Source of the DNA: an uncultured Bacteroidales bacterium
Lineage (GTDB): Bacteria; Bacteroidota; Bacteroidia; Bacteroidales; Paludibacteraceae
NCBI GenBank assembly: GCA_903873355.1
Contig: CAIQOG010000235.1
Coordinates: 1-11,301 of the forward strand
Reading direction: 5' to 3'
DNA: 11,301 nt
Shown in pieces: positions 1 through 7,467 of this stretch (position 1 is the stretch's first letter; the number at the start of each line of letters is the position of its first letter). The notes below the pieces were generated by a model. It saw nothing but the letters and a program-made list of their open reading frames with translations, did not search any database and was not told the DNA's origin. The position numbers and the translations under genes are program-made.

Positions 1-2957
1 CCGGTAAAACTGATTTCAACATAATAAAAATACGTTCCAACAGTCAAAAATGCCGGTGGTGTAAATGTAGATGTTGTTCCACCGGATGAAATCTTTGTTC
101 CACCAACTGTTGAATTGGTTATATTCGAATACCATTGATAACTTATTCCCGCTCCTCCTGAAATATCAACAGATAAAGTGGTTTGAACTGTTCCTCCCAC
201 ACAAATAGTTTGCAGAGATTTTGGCTGACTGGTAATTTGAGGTAATTCATTTACGGTAATTGCAGCAGTATTTGAAACGAGAGAATTGCAACCGCCTGAA
301 CTTAAGGTGACAAAACAATAATAATATATCTTACCTACAACAGTTGTTGGTGGTGTAAAAGTGCTGTTTGTTTCCCCTGTCAGAAGTGTTCCGCCGGTAT
401 TATTGTTTATTGTATTGCTGTACCATTGATATTGTGGCGTTCCACCCGGAGTAGAAACAACAATACTTAATGGCGTAATACTTCCATCTTTACAAAGTGT
501 GTTTGAAACCGGCTGGGTAGTTATTTTGGGTGCCGGATTCACCGTAATAACATAATTTACCGGCGCTCCAACACAGTTTCCTGACTTCGGTGTAATCACA
601 TAAGCAACTGTACCTGAAGTCAATCCGGCATTTGTAATAGTTTGTATCGGAATTGTTTTTGCTGTACCTGATGCAATATATCCTGAAATTCCTGCTGTTG
701 CTGTAGCTGTCCACGTAAATGTTGTACCTGCAACACTTGCTTTCAACGGAATTGAATCAGTTGGAACTCCGGAACAAACCGTTTGCGTCAGAGTTGTATT
801 AGTCAAAACAGGCACTTCATTTATCGTAAAACTTTTTGTAGAAATAGCCGATGAACCGCATTCATTAGTTACAGCAAGTGAAACTGTGTAATTTCCTGTT
901 GCATTGTATGTGATTGTACCGGGAACTGCACTTGTTGATGTGGCTGGCGTACCTCCCGGAAAACTCCATGAATAAGTCGGTGTGCCGGTTGGCGTACAAC
1001 TGCTTACCGTTGCAGTCGGGCTTATATTTCCCGGACCACATAAATCAGCAATTGCATTGATTGAAACTGTCGGTGGTTGAGTTACTGAGATGGTTTGAGC
1101 AGCAGAAAGCATCATACCGCAAGTATTTGTGGCAGCTAATCTTACAGAATATGTTCCGGGATTTTTAAACACAAACGAAGGGTTTACTGAAGATAGTGAA
1201 CCACTTGAAATAGTATATGATGAAGTTGTACCGCAATTTCCGGCTGAGTAAGTTACTGTCCATAAAAATGCCGGCGATTTGCAAATTTTTGTAGTATCAG
1301 TAGTATTGATTGTTGAAACCGATAAAGGCGCACATCCTGCTACAGTATTTAATGTAAATAAAGGCACCAATGGTGGTTCAATACATACTTGTTTGGTTGC
1401 TGACGTTTTACCACATAAATTTTCAGCCGTCAATATAACTGTATAATTACCGGGCTGTAAATAGGTGTGATTTATATTTTGTTTGGCTTGAAGCGGAGTA
1501 GTAACAATCGGAGTTCCGTCACCAAAATCCCAGGTGTAAATTGCATTTGAGCTACAACCAGAGCTAAAACCGGTAATTGTTGTGTTTGTAAATAAAACAC
1601 TTGTATTTGAACAGGAAACAGCATTCACCGTAAAGTCTGCAACCGGTTTTGTATACACAATAATATTTGAAACCGATGCCGGGGTTGATCCGCATGCATT
1701 TGAAATTGTCAGCCTAACAGTAAATTGTGAACTTGGGCAGGCAGATGTAGTATAAATATGTGGAACAGGATAATTTGCTGAAGCATCCGGAGTTGATGAA
1801 TTATAATAGGATGATGCAACTAATTGTTCCTGAGTTAGAACTAAAGCAGGTGTACCATCACCATAATTTACAGTATAGGTTACTCCCGGAGAATTCGTAC
1901 CCCAACCGGAAATAGCGAATTGTAACGGAGAGGTTGGTGCACAAAGATTACTTGTACTCCCCGGACTTATTATTCCACCTTTTGGATTTGATACATTCTT
2001 AACAAAATATGATTTTGTATTGATACAACCAGCTGCACCAACTGCAGAAAAGGTCATATTGAATGAACCTAGAACTGTATATGAATGTGTTATTGGAAAA
2101 CTAATTCCCAATTCAGTTTTTCCATCACCCCAATCCACTGAATATGAACTTATGCAAGCTTTCGAAGCAGAATTATTATTAACTGTAATCGTATAAATTG
2201 TATTGAGAGCAGATGCTGATGAACAATTACTAAATGCGTAAGGGTCAAGTGGAGTATTTTTATCAACAAAGTCAATATCAGGCTTTTGCAAAACAGTAAC
2301 CGGGTATGATTTTGTACTTGAACAACCATTTGCATCAGTGATTGTCAGAGAAACATTAAATGAAGCAGTACCGCAACCAACTGAATTAAAAACATGAATC
2401 GGATTCATATCCGTTGAGGTTTGAGAATCGGCAAAATCCCATTTAAAAGAGAGTGGACCGGCACCACTAACTGCCGAAGTAAACTGAATAGCAGTTCCGG
2501 AACAGGTATTATTATTGCTGAATGAAAAATCAACAGTAGGTGGAGAATTTACGGTTATTGTAGCTGTGCCTGTGGTTTCTGTGGTATTTGTGGTGGCATC
2601 AGATACCTTGATGAGCGTGTAAACATAAGTTCCGGTGCTGTTTGTAGGTGCAGAAACCGTAATGCTGTTACCGGAAGTCGTTACACAGCTAAGATTACTT
2701 CCGGAATTAATTGTATAGGTAAAAGTGTAAGGAGCAGTTCCTCCCGAACCTGTGAAAGTAATTTGTGGACTTGCAGCATTCAGACATACTGAAGTAGTTC
2801 CTGAAATTGTTGCGCTAATTGCAGCATTAGTAACCCAAACAGCACTTGAACTACCAGCGGGTGTGACAAGTAATTCCCCGAAATTGGGTTCTACTCCAAA
2901 TGCTTTTCCACCGATAAAAAAAACAAATATGATGATTAGTCGAAATATCGGTTTCAT
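1..2957 (-). CDS. Large secreted PKD/Ig-like repeat protein, C-terminus beyond window
   Basis: I read this frame codon by codon from the ATG at 2955-2957 to base 3 and found no stop, giving 985 residues of an unfinished protein. Residues 1-21 form a signal peptide: Lys3, Arg6, then a LIIIFVFFIGG core. The rest is a chain of beta-sandwich modules of about 80-120 residues. In order they are a Gly/Thr-rich Ig-like module (about 42-137), six PKD or PKD-like modules (about 138-713), a PKD-like module without the WDFGDG motif (about 714-808) and two tandem Ig-like modules (about 809-903 and 904 on). Motifs include WDFADS (173-178), DWGDG (275-279), NYGDG (364-368) and WDFGDG (476-481). Such proteins are typically exported surface adhesins of Bacteroidota, often T9SS clients with a C-terminal sorting domain. 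That domain would lie to the left, so secretion by T9SS is inferred. No enzyme domain is visible. It lies 123 bases downstream of mnmA. Confidence 0.9.
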   Translation of the reverse strand, partial: MKPIFRLIIIFVFFIGGKAFGVEPNFGELLVTPAGSSSAVWVTNAAISATISGTTSVCLNAASPQITFTGSGGTAPYTFTYTINSGSNLSCVTTSGNSITVSAPTNSTGTYVYTLIKVSDATTNTTETTGTATITVNSPPTVDFSFSNNNTCSGTAIQFTSAVSGAGPLSFKWDFADSQTSTDMNPIHVFNSVGCGTASFNVSLTITDANGCSSTKSYPVTVLQKPDIDFVDKNTPLDPYAFSNCSSASALNTIYTITVNNNSASKACISSYSVDWGDGKTELGISFPITHSYTVLGSFNMTFSAVGAAGCINTKSYFVKNVSNPKGGIISPGSTSNLCAPTSPLQFAISGWGTNSPGVTYTVNYGDGTPALVLTQEQLVASSYYNSSTPDASANYPVPHIYTTSACPSSQFTVRLTISNACGSTPASVSNIIVYTKPVADFTVNAVSCSNTSVLFTNTTITGFSSGCSSNAIYTWDFGDGTPIVTTPLQAKQNINHTYLQPGNYTVILTAENLCGKTSATKQVCIEPPLVPLFTLNTVAGCAPLSVSTINTTDTTKICKSPAFLWTVTYSAGNCGTTSSYTISSGSLSSVNPSFVFKNPGTYSVRLAATNTCGMMLSAAQTISVTQPPTVSINAIADLCGPGNISPTATVSSCTPTGTPTYSWSFPGGTPATSTSAVPGTITYNATGNYTVSLAVTNECGSSAISTKSFTINEVPVLTNTTLTQTVCSGVPTDSIPLKASVAGTTFTWTATATAGISGYIASGTAKTIPIQTITNAGLTSGTVAYVITPKSGNCVGAPVNYVITVNPAPKITTQPVSNTLCKDGSITPLSIVVSTPGGTPQYQWYSNTINNNTGGTLLTGETNSTFTPPTTVVGKIYYYCFVTLSSGGCNSLVSNTAAITVNELPQITSQPKSLQTICVGGTVQTTLSVDISGGAGISYQWYSNITNSTVGGTKISSGGTTSTFTPPAFLTVGTYFYYVEISFT

Positions 2958-2991
2958 TAGCTGATTGAAGTGATATCTGATTTGAGAAACG

Positions 2992-3007
2992 ATGATTTTG
3001 AAATCAT
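2992..3007. promoter_or_regulatory. Short dyad ahead of the adhesin gene
   Basis: ATGATTT at 2992-2998 and AAATCAT at 3001-3007 are perfect inverted copies separated by two bases. The dyad sits 35 to 50 bases upstream of the adhesin ATG, inside its presumed leader. It could be an operator or a small hairpin in the mRNA. No protein can be assigned to it, and dyads of this size arise by chance in AT-rich spacers. Confidence 0.3.
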
Positions 3008-3018
3008 ACTTAAAGTCG

Positions 3019-3049
3019 AAAATAAGACTGTAAATTTACAACTTATTTT
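3019..3049 (-). terminator. Long AT-rich stem-loop after mnmA, probable terminator
   Basis: AAAATAAG at 3019-3026 pairs with CTTATTTT at 3042-3049. Between them lies the perfect 12-base palindrome TGTAAATTTACA at 3029-3040. Only a 2-base against 1-base bulge interrupts the structure, so the RNA can form an 8 bp plus 4 to 6 bp stem. It begins 31 bases after the mnmA stop, and on the minus strand the far arm ends in TTATTTTC. This fits a weak intrinsic terminator of mnmA. It is unusually AT-rich and lacks a long U tract, so an attenuator or a protein-binding site in front of the adhesin gene is also possible. Confidence 0.5.
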
Positions 3050-3080
3050 TCAAAAATTCCCTTCTCAACTCCAATCTGTT

Positions 3081-4139
3081 TCATACAATCTCACCACTAC
3101 CTATACAAATCTTTGAATCAGCATCATAAATCACGCCAAACTGACCGGGAGCTATGCCTTGCAGTTTTTGAGAAGAAATTAAATGATATCCATCTGATTT
3201 TTTGAAAATTCTACCTTTTGTGAATTCCGGTGTGTGTCTGATTTTAAAAGTTACAGCAGTTTCATTTAAATCCTGCCACGGATTCCCTGTAATAAAATGA
3301 AAATCACGCATCGTAAATTCATTACCATATTGAGTATCAACATCAAAACCTTTTGAAGCGTAAACAATATTTCCCGGCACATCTTTTTTAATCACATACC
3401 ACGGTCCGCCCGAAAGTCCCAGCCCTTTTCGCTGCCCAACCGTATGAAACCAGTATCCTTTATGTTTTCCAAGTATTTTACCAGTTTCAAATTCTACTAT
3501 CGGACCTTCTTTTTCGCCTAAATAACGACGAATAAAATCGTTATAATTTACTTTCCCCAAAAAACAAATTCCCTGGCTGTCCTGTCGTTTGGCACTAGGA
3601 AGATTCGCAGAAACGGCAATATCCCGCACCTCACTCTTCATCAAATGACCGATAGGAAACATCAGTTTGGAAACCTGCAGATAATTTATCTGAGCCAGAA
3701 AATCAGTTTGGTCTTTGATAGGATCTTTAGCAGTACCAAGATAAATTTTACCATCTTTCTCAATTGTAGTGGCATAATGACCGGTAGCAGTTTTATCAAA
3801 CTCCTTCCCTACCCTTTGTTCGAAAATCCCGAATTTAATCAGCTTATTGCACATTACGTCCGGATTGGGTGTCAAACCTTGTTTCACCTTTTCGATGGTG
3901 TACGAAACCACATTTTCCCAGTAATCTGCATGTAAATCAACCACTTCCAGCTTGCATCCGTATTTTCGGGCAATCAACGATGCCATTTCTATATCTTCTT
4001 CAGAACTGCAATGCAACAATTCATCATCGTCCATACCAATCTTGATATAAAACAAAGTCGGTGTATGACCTGCTTCTTTCAACAGATGAACTACCACCGA
4101 GCTATCCACACCTCCAGATAATAATGCTGCAATATTCAC
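3081..4139 (-). CDS. mnmA: tRNA-specific 2-thiouridylase MnmA
   Basis: MnmA is cytoplasmic and uses ATP and relayed sulfur to thiolate U34 of tRNA-Lys, -Glu and -Gln at position 2. The 352-residue length is near the family norm. The N-terminal PP-loop ATPase has SGGVDSS at residues 8-14. The first catalytic cysteine is Cys97 in PNPDVMCNK, and the second, persulfide-forming one is Cys192 in QGICFLG. They match Cys102 and Cys199 of E. coli MnmA. ATGHY (118-122), GQRKGLGL (235-242) and the C-terminal barrel motif APGQF (330-334) are also present. Residues 143-148 read DQTDFL where E. coli has DQSYFL, suggesting a Bacteroidota subfamily. The start must be GTG at 4137-4139, because an in-frame TAA lies two codons upstream and the next Met is residue 36. 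The gene follows the response regulator by 36 bases and may be cotranscribed with it. A functional link to secretion is not expected. Confidence 0.95.
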   Translation of the reverse strand: MNIAALLSGGVDSSVVVHLLKEAGHTPTLFYIKIGMDDDELLHCSSEEDIEMASLIARKYGCKLEVVDLHADYWENVVSYTIEKVKQGLTPNPDVMCNKLIKFGIFEQRVGKEFDKTATGHYATTIEKDGKIYLGTAKDPIKDQTDFLAQINYLQVSKLMFPIGHLMKSEVRDIAVSANLPSAKRQDSQGICFLGKVNYNDFIRRYLGEKEGPIVEFETGKILGKHKGYWFHTVGQRKGLGLSGGPWYVIKKDVPGNIVYASKGFDVDTQYGNEFTMRDFHFITGNPWQDLNETAVTFKIRHTPEFTKGRIFKKSDGYHLISSQKLQGIAPGQFGVIYDADSKICIGSGEIV

Positions 4140-4144
4140 TCCTT

Positions 4145-4177
4145 AATTGGAAATTGGAAATTAATAAATTGGAAATT
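4145..4177. repeat. Three AATTGGAAATT repeats between regulator and mnmA
   Basis: The 11-mer AATTGGAAATT occurs at 4145-4155, 4152-4162 and 4167-4177. The first two overlap by four bases, giving a 7-base period, and the third starts 15 bases after the second. The third overlaps the regulator's TAA stop (4176-4178). The array fills almost the whole 36-base spacer upstream of the mnmA GTG start. It may be a slippage-prone microsatellite-like tract or a set of binding sites. Confidence 0.7.
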
Positions 4178-4829
4178 AAATATAGTATTCTGCCATATCC
4201 ACAATACCTGCACGCATGGCGTATTTTGTAGCTTCATGCACATTGTTGACTTCTATCTTTCGGAAGATATTTTTCCTGTGAGTCATGATGGTATGTATGC
4301 TTACAAATCGTTTAACGGCAATTTCTTTGGTTGTTTTTCCGAGCGCCATTTCTTTCAGAATTTCCTGTTCAGTTGCTGTCAAAATCTGTTTTGGATTTAG
4401 ATTATTCTGACTTTTATTACTGTTAATCAGAGCATTGCTCACATAATTGCAAATATAACGGATTCCCTTTATTGCATCTTTAAACGCTCTGACAATTTCA
4501 TCCTTCATCGAATCCTTCATCAACACACTAAACGAATGAGTATTATAAAGCAACGACCGTAAAAATTCATCGCTTAACAAATCGGAAAATACAATCCAGT
4601 CGACACGTTCAAAGCGTGATTGCAATATTATTAATTCATTCACACTTTCAAAATCAAAAAGAGAATAATCAAGAATCACCAATGAATCGGGAAACTCTGC
4701 GAGTAGAGCTATCAGGCCTTTCTTCTCATTTACTTCCAATATCTCCGATACTTCAGTCTGATTCTGAAGCAAATAATTCCAACCGGCTTTTGATATATCC
4801 TGATTATCGGCAATAATTATTTTTCTCAT
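4176..4829 (-). CDS. NarL/FixJ-family response regulator with LuxR-type HTH
   Basis: This 217-residue protein has the receiver-plus-helix-turn-helix layout of two-component transcription factors. The receiver (about 3-120) carries Asp8, the probable phosphoacceptor Asp54 in VILDYSLFD, Ser82 at the switch position and Lys105 in VLMKD. The usual second acid of the Mg-binding pair is Asn9. The C-terminal LuxR/GerE domain (about 148-212) has TATEQEILKEMALGKTTKEIA followed by a recognition helix around SIHTIMTHRKNIFRK, so it should bind DNA. No histidine kinase gene is in the window. It is not PorX, the known T9SS response regulator, which carries a PglZ-type effector domain instead of an HTH. It has its own -7 box (4855-4862) downstream of the gldN terminator, so it is probably a separate transcription unit, perhaps with mnmA. 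Its targets are unknown. The T9SS genes or the large adhesin are inferred candidates only. Confidence 0.9.
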   Translation of the reverse strand: MRKIIIADNQDISKAGWNYLLQNQTEVSEILEVNEKKGLIALLAEFPDSLVILDYSLFDFESVNELIILQSRFERVDWIVFSDLLSDEFLRSLLYNTHSFSVLMKDSMKDEIVRAFKDAIKGIRYICNYVSNALINSNKSQNNLNPKQILTATEQEILKEMALGKTTKEIAVKRFVSIHTIMTHRKNIFRKIEVNNVHEATKYAMRAGIVDMAEYYI

Positions 4830-4854
4830 TTTGAGTAAAGTAGTTAGTTGGTTA

Positions 4855-4862
4855 CAAAATTA
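4855..4862 (-). promoter_or_regulatory. Bacteroidota-type -7 box for the response regulator
   Basis: The minus strand reads TAATTTTG, a full match to the Bacteroidota -7 consensus TAnnTTTG, 25 bases upstream of the regulator ATG. No clear TTTG -33 element is present at the usual distance. Its position between the gldN terminator and the regulator supports an independent promoter. Confidence 0.55.
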
Positions 4863-4894
4863 CGGATTATCTGTTGGTATTTCATCATAAACAT

Positions 4895-4925
4895 AAAAAA
4901 AGACGACATAAGCCGTCTTTTTTTT
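4895..4925 (-). terminator. Intrinsic terminator closing the gldN end of the T9SS cluster
   Basis: AAAAAAAGACG at 4895-4905 is a perfect inverted copy of CGTCTTTTTTT at 4914-4924, with an 8-base loop. On the minus strand this is an A-tract, a GC-containing stem and a long U-tract, the classic intrinsic shape. It starts about 20 bases after the gldN stop and ends before the regulator's promoter box. The near-symmetric A and T runs mean it could also stop transcription on the plus strand. Confidence 0.9.
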
Positions 4926-4944
4926 AATCTGTTTATCTTTCTGA

Positions 4945-5853
4945 TTAATACTCCCAAAGGTCTTCTTCAAAATTCAACAACTCAGTTTCAATGCGGTTTT
5001 GTTCCTTATGAATTTTATCATAGGTAAGTTCCGATTCTAATAACATACGATTAAACATATTGCCATCACCTAACAGATAACTTCCATACAATTTTTGAGC
5101 AAAAAATTCATCAAAAGTTAATCTGGCAGTTTCGTTTCCATTTGGAATGACATATTGATGAGCTAAGAATGGACGCAAATCATCAAATGCAAACCAGCAA
5201 AGGATGGATTCCTGAAAGAATTTCATTGGGTTCTTTGATTGTGAGTTATCAGGGTGTAGCGGATATACAGGTGCTATGCCTATAATCTTAGAATACATTC
5301 TGGAAGTGTGTTTATCGAAGAATATTATTTCCTGAATCAGAAATTTATACTGATTCTTTACATAGTTATAATACTGATCATTTACAATTTTTGCTTCTTT
5401 GGTAATTGGATTTATCTGAATCAGATTATTATCCATGTTATTGTCATAAGCAAAAACTTTCGAAAGTTCATCTCCTTCGAGTTTGGCGCTATCCTTAAAC
5501 GATGGAAATATCTCACGGGCATTCCTTCTATAAACCGGAACTCCTTTGCATACTGCATCAAGCATTGTTCTAAACAAACTCCTGTATACATCATTGGCTC
5601 GCATTGGGAAATACAACTGATAATTCTGTTTCTCACGCATATCAATAACCCGATATACGATTCTTGACCAAACAACATCATCAGATCTGTGATTAATATT
5701 TGCAATGGTATCTGCTAAAATATCTACTTCGTTTGTCAGAATTCTTACATTTCCTTTATTATCGAAAAATGGAACCAGTTTTTCCTGTGCAGAAAGCATT
5801 GTTGGAAAAACAACTGTTAACAACAGTAATGAGACAATACAATATTTTTTCAT
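4945..5853 (-). CDS. gldN: T9SS periplasmic ring protein GldN/PorN
   Basis: GldN/PorN is a periplasmic protein that joins the GldK/PorK lipoprotein to build the large ring under the outer membrane, and it contacts the periplasmic end of GldM. The 302 residues begin with a signal peptide (Lys2-Lys3, core IVSLLLLTVVF, likely cleaved after LSAQ at about residue 23). The family signature DVVWSRIVYRVIDMREKQN at 59-77 is followed by YFP (81-83). The start ATG has an A/T-rich leader without Shine-Dalgarno sequence, like its neighbours. It follows gldM by 32 bases and is the last gene of the cluster, because a strong terminator lies just downstream. Length is typical, and no second GldN-like copy (gldO) is seen here. 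Confidence 0.93.
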   Translation of the reverse strand: MKKYCIVSLLLLTVVFPTMLSAQEKLVPFFDNKGNVRILTNEVDILADTIANINHRSDDVVWSRIVYRVIDMREKQNYQLYFPMRANDVYRSLFRTMLDAVCKGVPVYRRNAREIFPSFKDSAKLEGDELSKVFAYDNNMDNNLIQINPITKEAKIVNDQYYNYVKNQYKFLIQEIIFFDKHTSRMYSKIIGIAPVYPLHPDNSQSKNPMKFFQESILCWFAFDDLRPFLAHQYVIPNGNETARLTFDEFFAQKLYGSYLLGDGNMFNRMLLESELTYDKIHKEQNRIETELLNFEEDLWEY

Positions 5854-5885
5854 AAGAAATTGCTTTATTTGTTAAACGAAAGTTT

Positions 5886-7421
5886 TTAAATTTGCACCTG
5901 TATCATACTAAGACTTCTTACTTTACCATCAGGTCCAACGGCTTTTATATTTTTTAATGTTAGAAAATCGCCTCCTTCTAATTTATCAATATCTGATAAC
6001 ATCCTGGAACTCAGTTTTGAGCCGCTTGTGTTTACAGAACCAAAAATTGTAACCATGGTGAACGATGTTACCGTGAAGTTTGCTTTAATAATTTCATCCT
6101 GACCGTAACTCGCAATAACCGTAACTCCCGATTTAAGGGTGCGTTTCGTTAGTACACCATCCTGTATTAATCTGGGAATTCCGCCTCCATCACTATATTG
6201 TAAGAATGATTTCGGATCAGGAATATATTTTACCCGATATGAACCACCACCCATAGCTAATTCTTTACCATCGATTTTGGCATATACCGAAATATTTATT
6301 TCACCATCCTGAGTTGGGCGAAGGATATATTTTGCACCCGTTTTTACAAGTGTAGCACCCGTTGTGCGTACTGTTACATTTTCAGATGCCACACCTGGAA
6401 CTGAAATGCTGAATTTATTATCAATACCTCGGTAAACCACATTCAGGTCTTCATTCGAAAGCGTTGCTGACGGTTCTCCTACGATATAATCACTTTTAAA
6501 TGGATAAGGCCTTACTATACCATCATTTCCCTGAAGTCTAATAAATCCGGAATATGTAAATGCTCCCGATTTTGTGCAGGTTACTTCGTAAAGATTATTT
6601 CTTAATTGTGACCCTCCGACAAAATAACTTGGTTTTTGAGTTGAATCTCTGGCAGATAAAACAAACTCAGCTGAATACTTACCGCCTTTGATAACATATT
6701 TTGAATTCGGAATTACTTTTGCATCAATTTTGTTCACGCGAAAATCGTTCATGTCGGTCTGTGCCTTCAGGTATTGAACAATTTCAGCCTCAGATGAACG
6801 GACATCGCTCTGGTATTTAGTCAGAATTGTTACCACGGCTGACACCGGCATCATTTCAAACATAGCTTCTTCCCATTGTTTACCATCATGGGTTTTAGCT
6901 GTTGAAAAAATGGTTTTATACATTTGTTGTTTCTTTTCATTACCTTCCGATAATTTTACGAGAAAATCACGATAGTCATCAATTTTTTTCTTCAGTTCCT
7001 TTCCATGCCCACCTACTATACCATATTCACCTGCTTTATCAAGATTATCCTGAGCTTTTATCTGACCAACATAAGCACTGTCATTAGCATCTTTTTTATC
7101 TGCTAAATGAATTATGGCCTTTTTAAATTCTTCAATATATTTATATGCTTCATCCGATTTTCGCCTTACTTCAATGGCTTTATCCAACCATTCCTTCACT
7201 TTAGTCGGATTTTTTTGATTCATTGCTTGAAAATCCTCATATAAATCCTTATTTCTGGTTTCAGATGATTCTATTGTTTTATGCAGACTGTTGTCCACCA
7301 TGGTAAACCCGTTCAGAATTTCACTTGATACATTTAATGCCAACATTGCTGTAAGCACCAGATACATCATGCCAATCATTCGCTGTCTGGGGGTTTCGGG
7401 ACAATTCTTAGATCCACTCAT
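5886..7421 (-). CDS. gldM: T9SS motor/transmission protein GldM/PorM
   Basis: GldM forms the inner-membrane motor with GldL and reaches across the periplasm as a shaft to the GldK-GldN ring. The 511-residue protein has a short cytoplasmic tail, one transmembrane helix (about 15-33, MIGMMYLVLTAMLALNV) and a long periplasmic part. The juxtamembrane motif PRQRM (11-15) is highly conserved. Arg12 corresponds to Arg9 of F. johnsoniae GldM, which pairs with the GldL glutamate. Periplasmic residues to about 220 are helical and charged (domain D1 in known structures). The remainder is rich in beta-strand and should form D2 to D4, ending in the ring-contacting domain. The length agrees with family members of about 510-520 residues. 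It sits 46 bases after gldL and 32 before gldN, as expected for an operon. Confidence 0.95.
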   Translation of the reverse strand: MSGSKNCPETPRQRMIGMMYLVLTAMLALNVSSEILNGFTMVDNSLHKTIESSETRNKDLYEDFQAMNQKNPTKVKEWLDKAIEVRRKSDEAYKYIEEFKKAIIHLADKKDANDSAYVGQIKAQDNLDKAGEYGIVGGHGKELKKKIDDYRDFLVKLSEGNEKKQQMYKTIFSTAKTHDGKQWEEAMFEMMPVSAVVTILTKYQSDVRSSEAEIVQYLKAQTDMNDFRVNKIDAKVIPNSKYVIKGGKYSAEFVLSARDSTQKPSYFVGGSQLRNNLYEVTCTKSGAFTYSGFIRLQGNDGIVRPYPFKSDYIVGEPSATLSNEDLNVVYRGIDNKFSISVPGVASENVTVRTTGATLVKTGAKYILRPTQDGEINISVYAKIDGKELAMGGGSYRVKYIPDPKSFLQYSDGGGIPRLIQDGVLTKRTLKSGVTVIASYGQDEIIKANFTVTSFTMVTIFGSVNTSGSKLSSRMLSDIDKLEGGDFLTLKNIKAVGPDGKVRSLSMIQVQI

Positions 7422-7467
7422 TCGAAATTTCTTTTTTAATTTTAGCTGGTTGTGAAATCCCGATTCC

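Noticed and set aside
1..540. CRISPR or DNA-level repeat array
   Set aside because: The repetition is at protein-module level (about 291 bases), diverged at DNA level and inside an open frame.
490..714. Minus-strand 74-codon ORF
   Set aside because: It lies inside the long adhesin frame in another reading frame. Its composition is not protein-like, while the adhesin frame gives clear PKD/Ig modules.
2150..2335. Minus-strand 61-codon ORF rich in Leu and Ile
   Set aside because: It is a frame-shifted shadow of the PKD region. The hydrophobic look comes from Thr/Ser codons read out of frame.
2752..2964. Plus-strand ORF opposite the adhesin N-terminus
   Set aside because: It is antisense to the signal peptide and first module, which are strongly protein-like on the other strand.
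3029..3040. TGTAAATTTACA as a CRP/FNR-type site
   Set aside because: The half-sites are separated by only two bases, less than the four to six expected. It also lies within a larger hairpin that explains it better.
5308..5705. Overlapping plus and minus ORFs within gldN
   Set aside because: The gldN frame is continuous with family motifs on both sides, so these are shadows.
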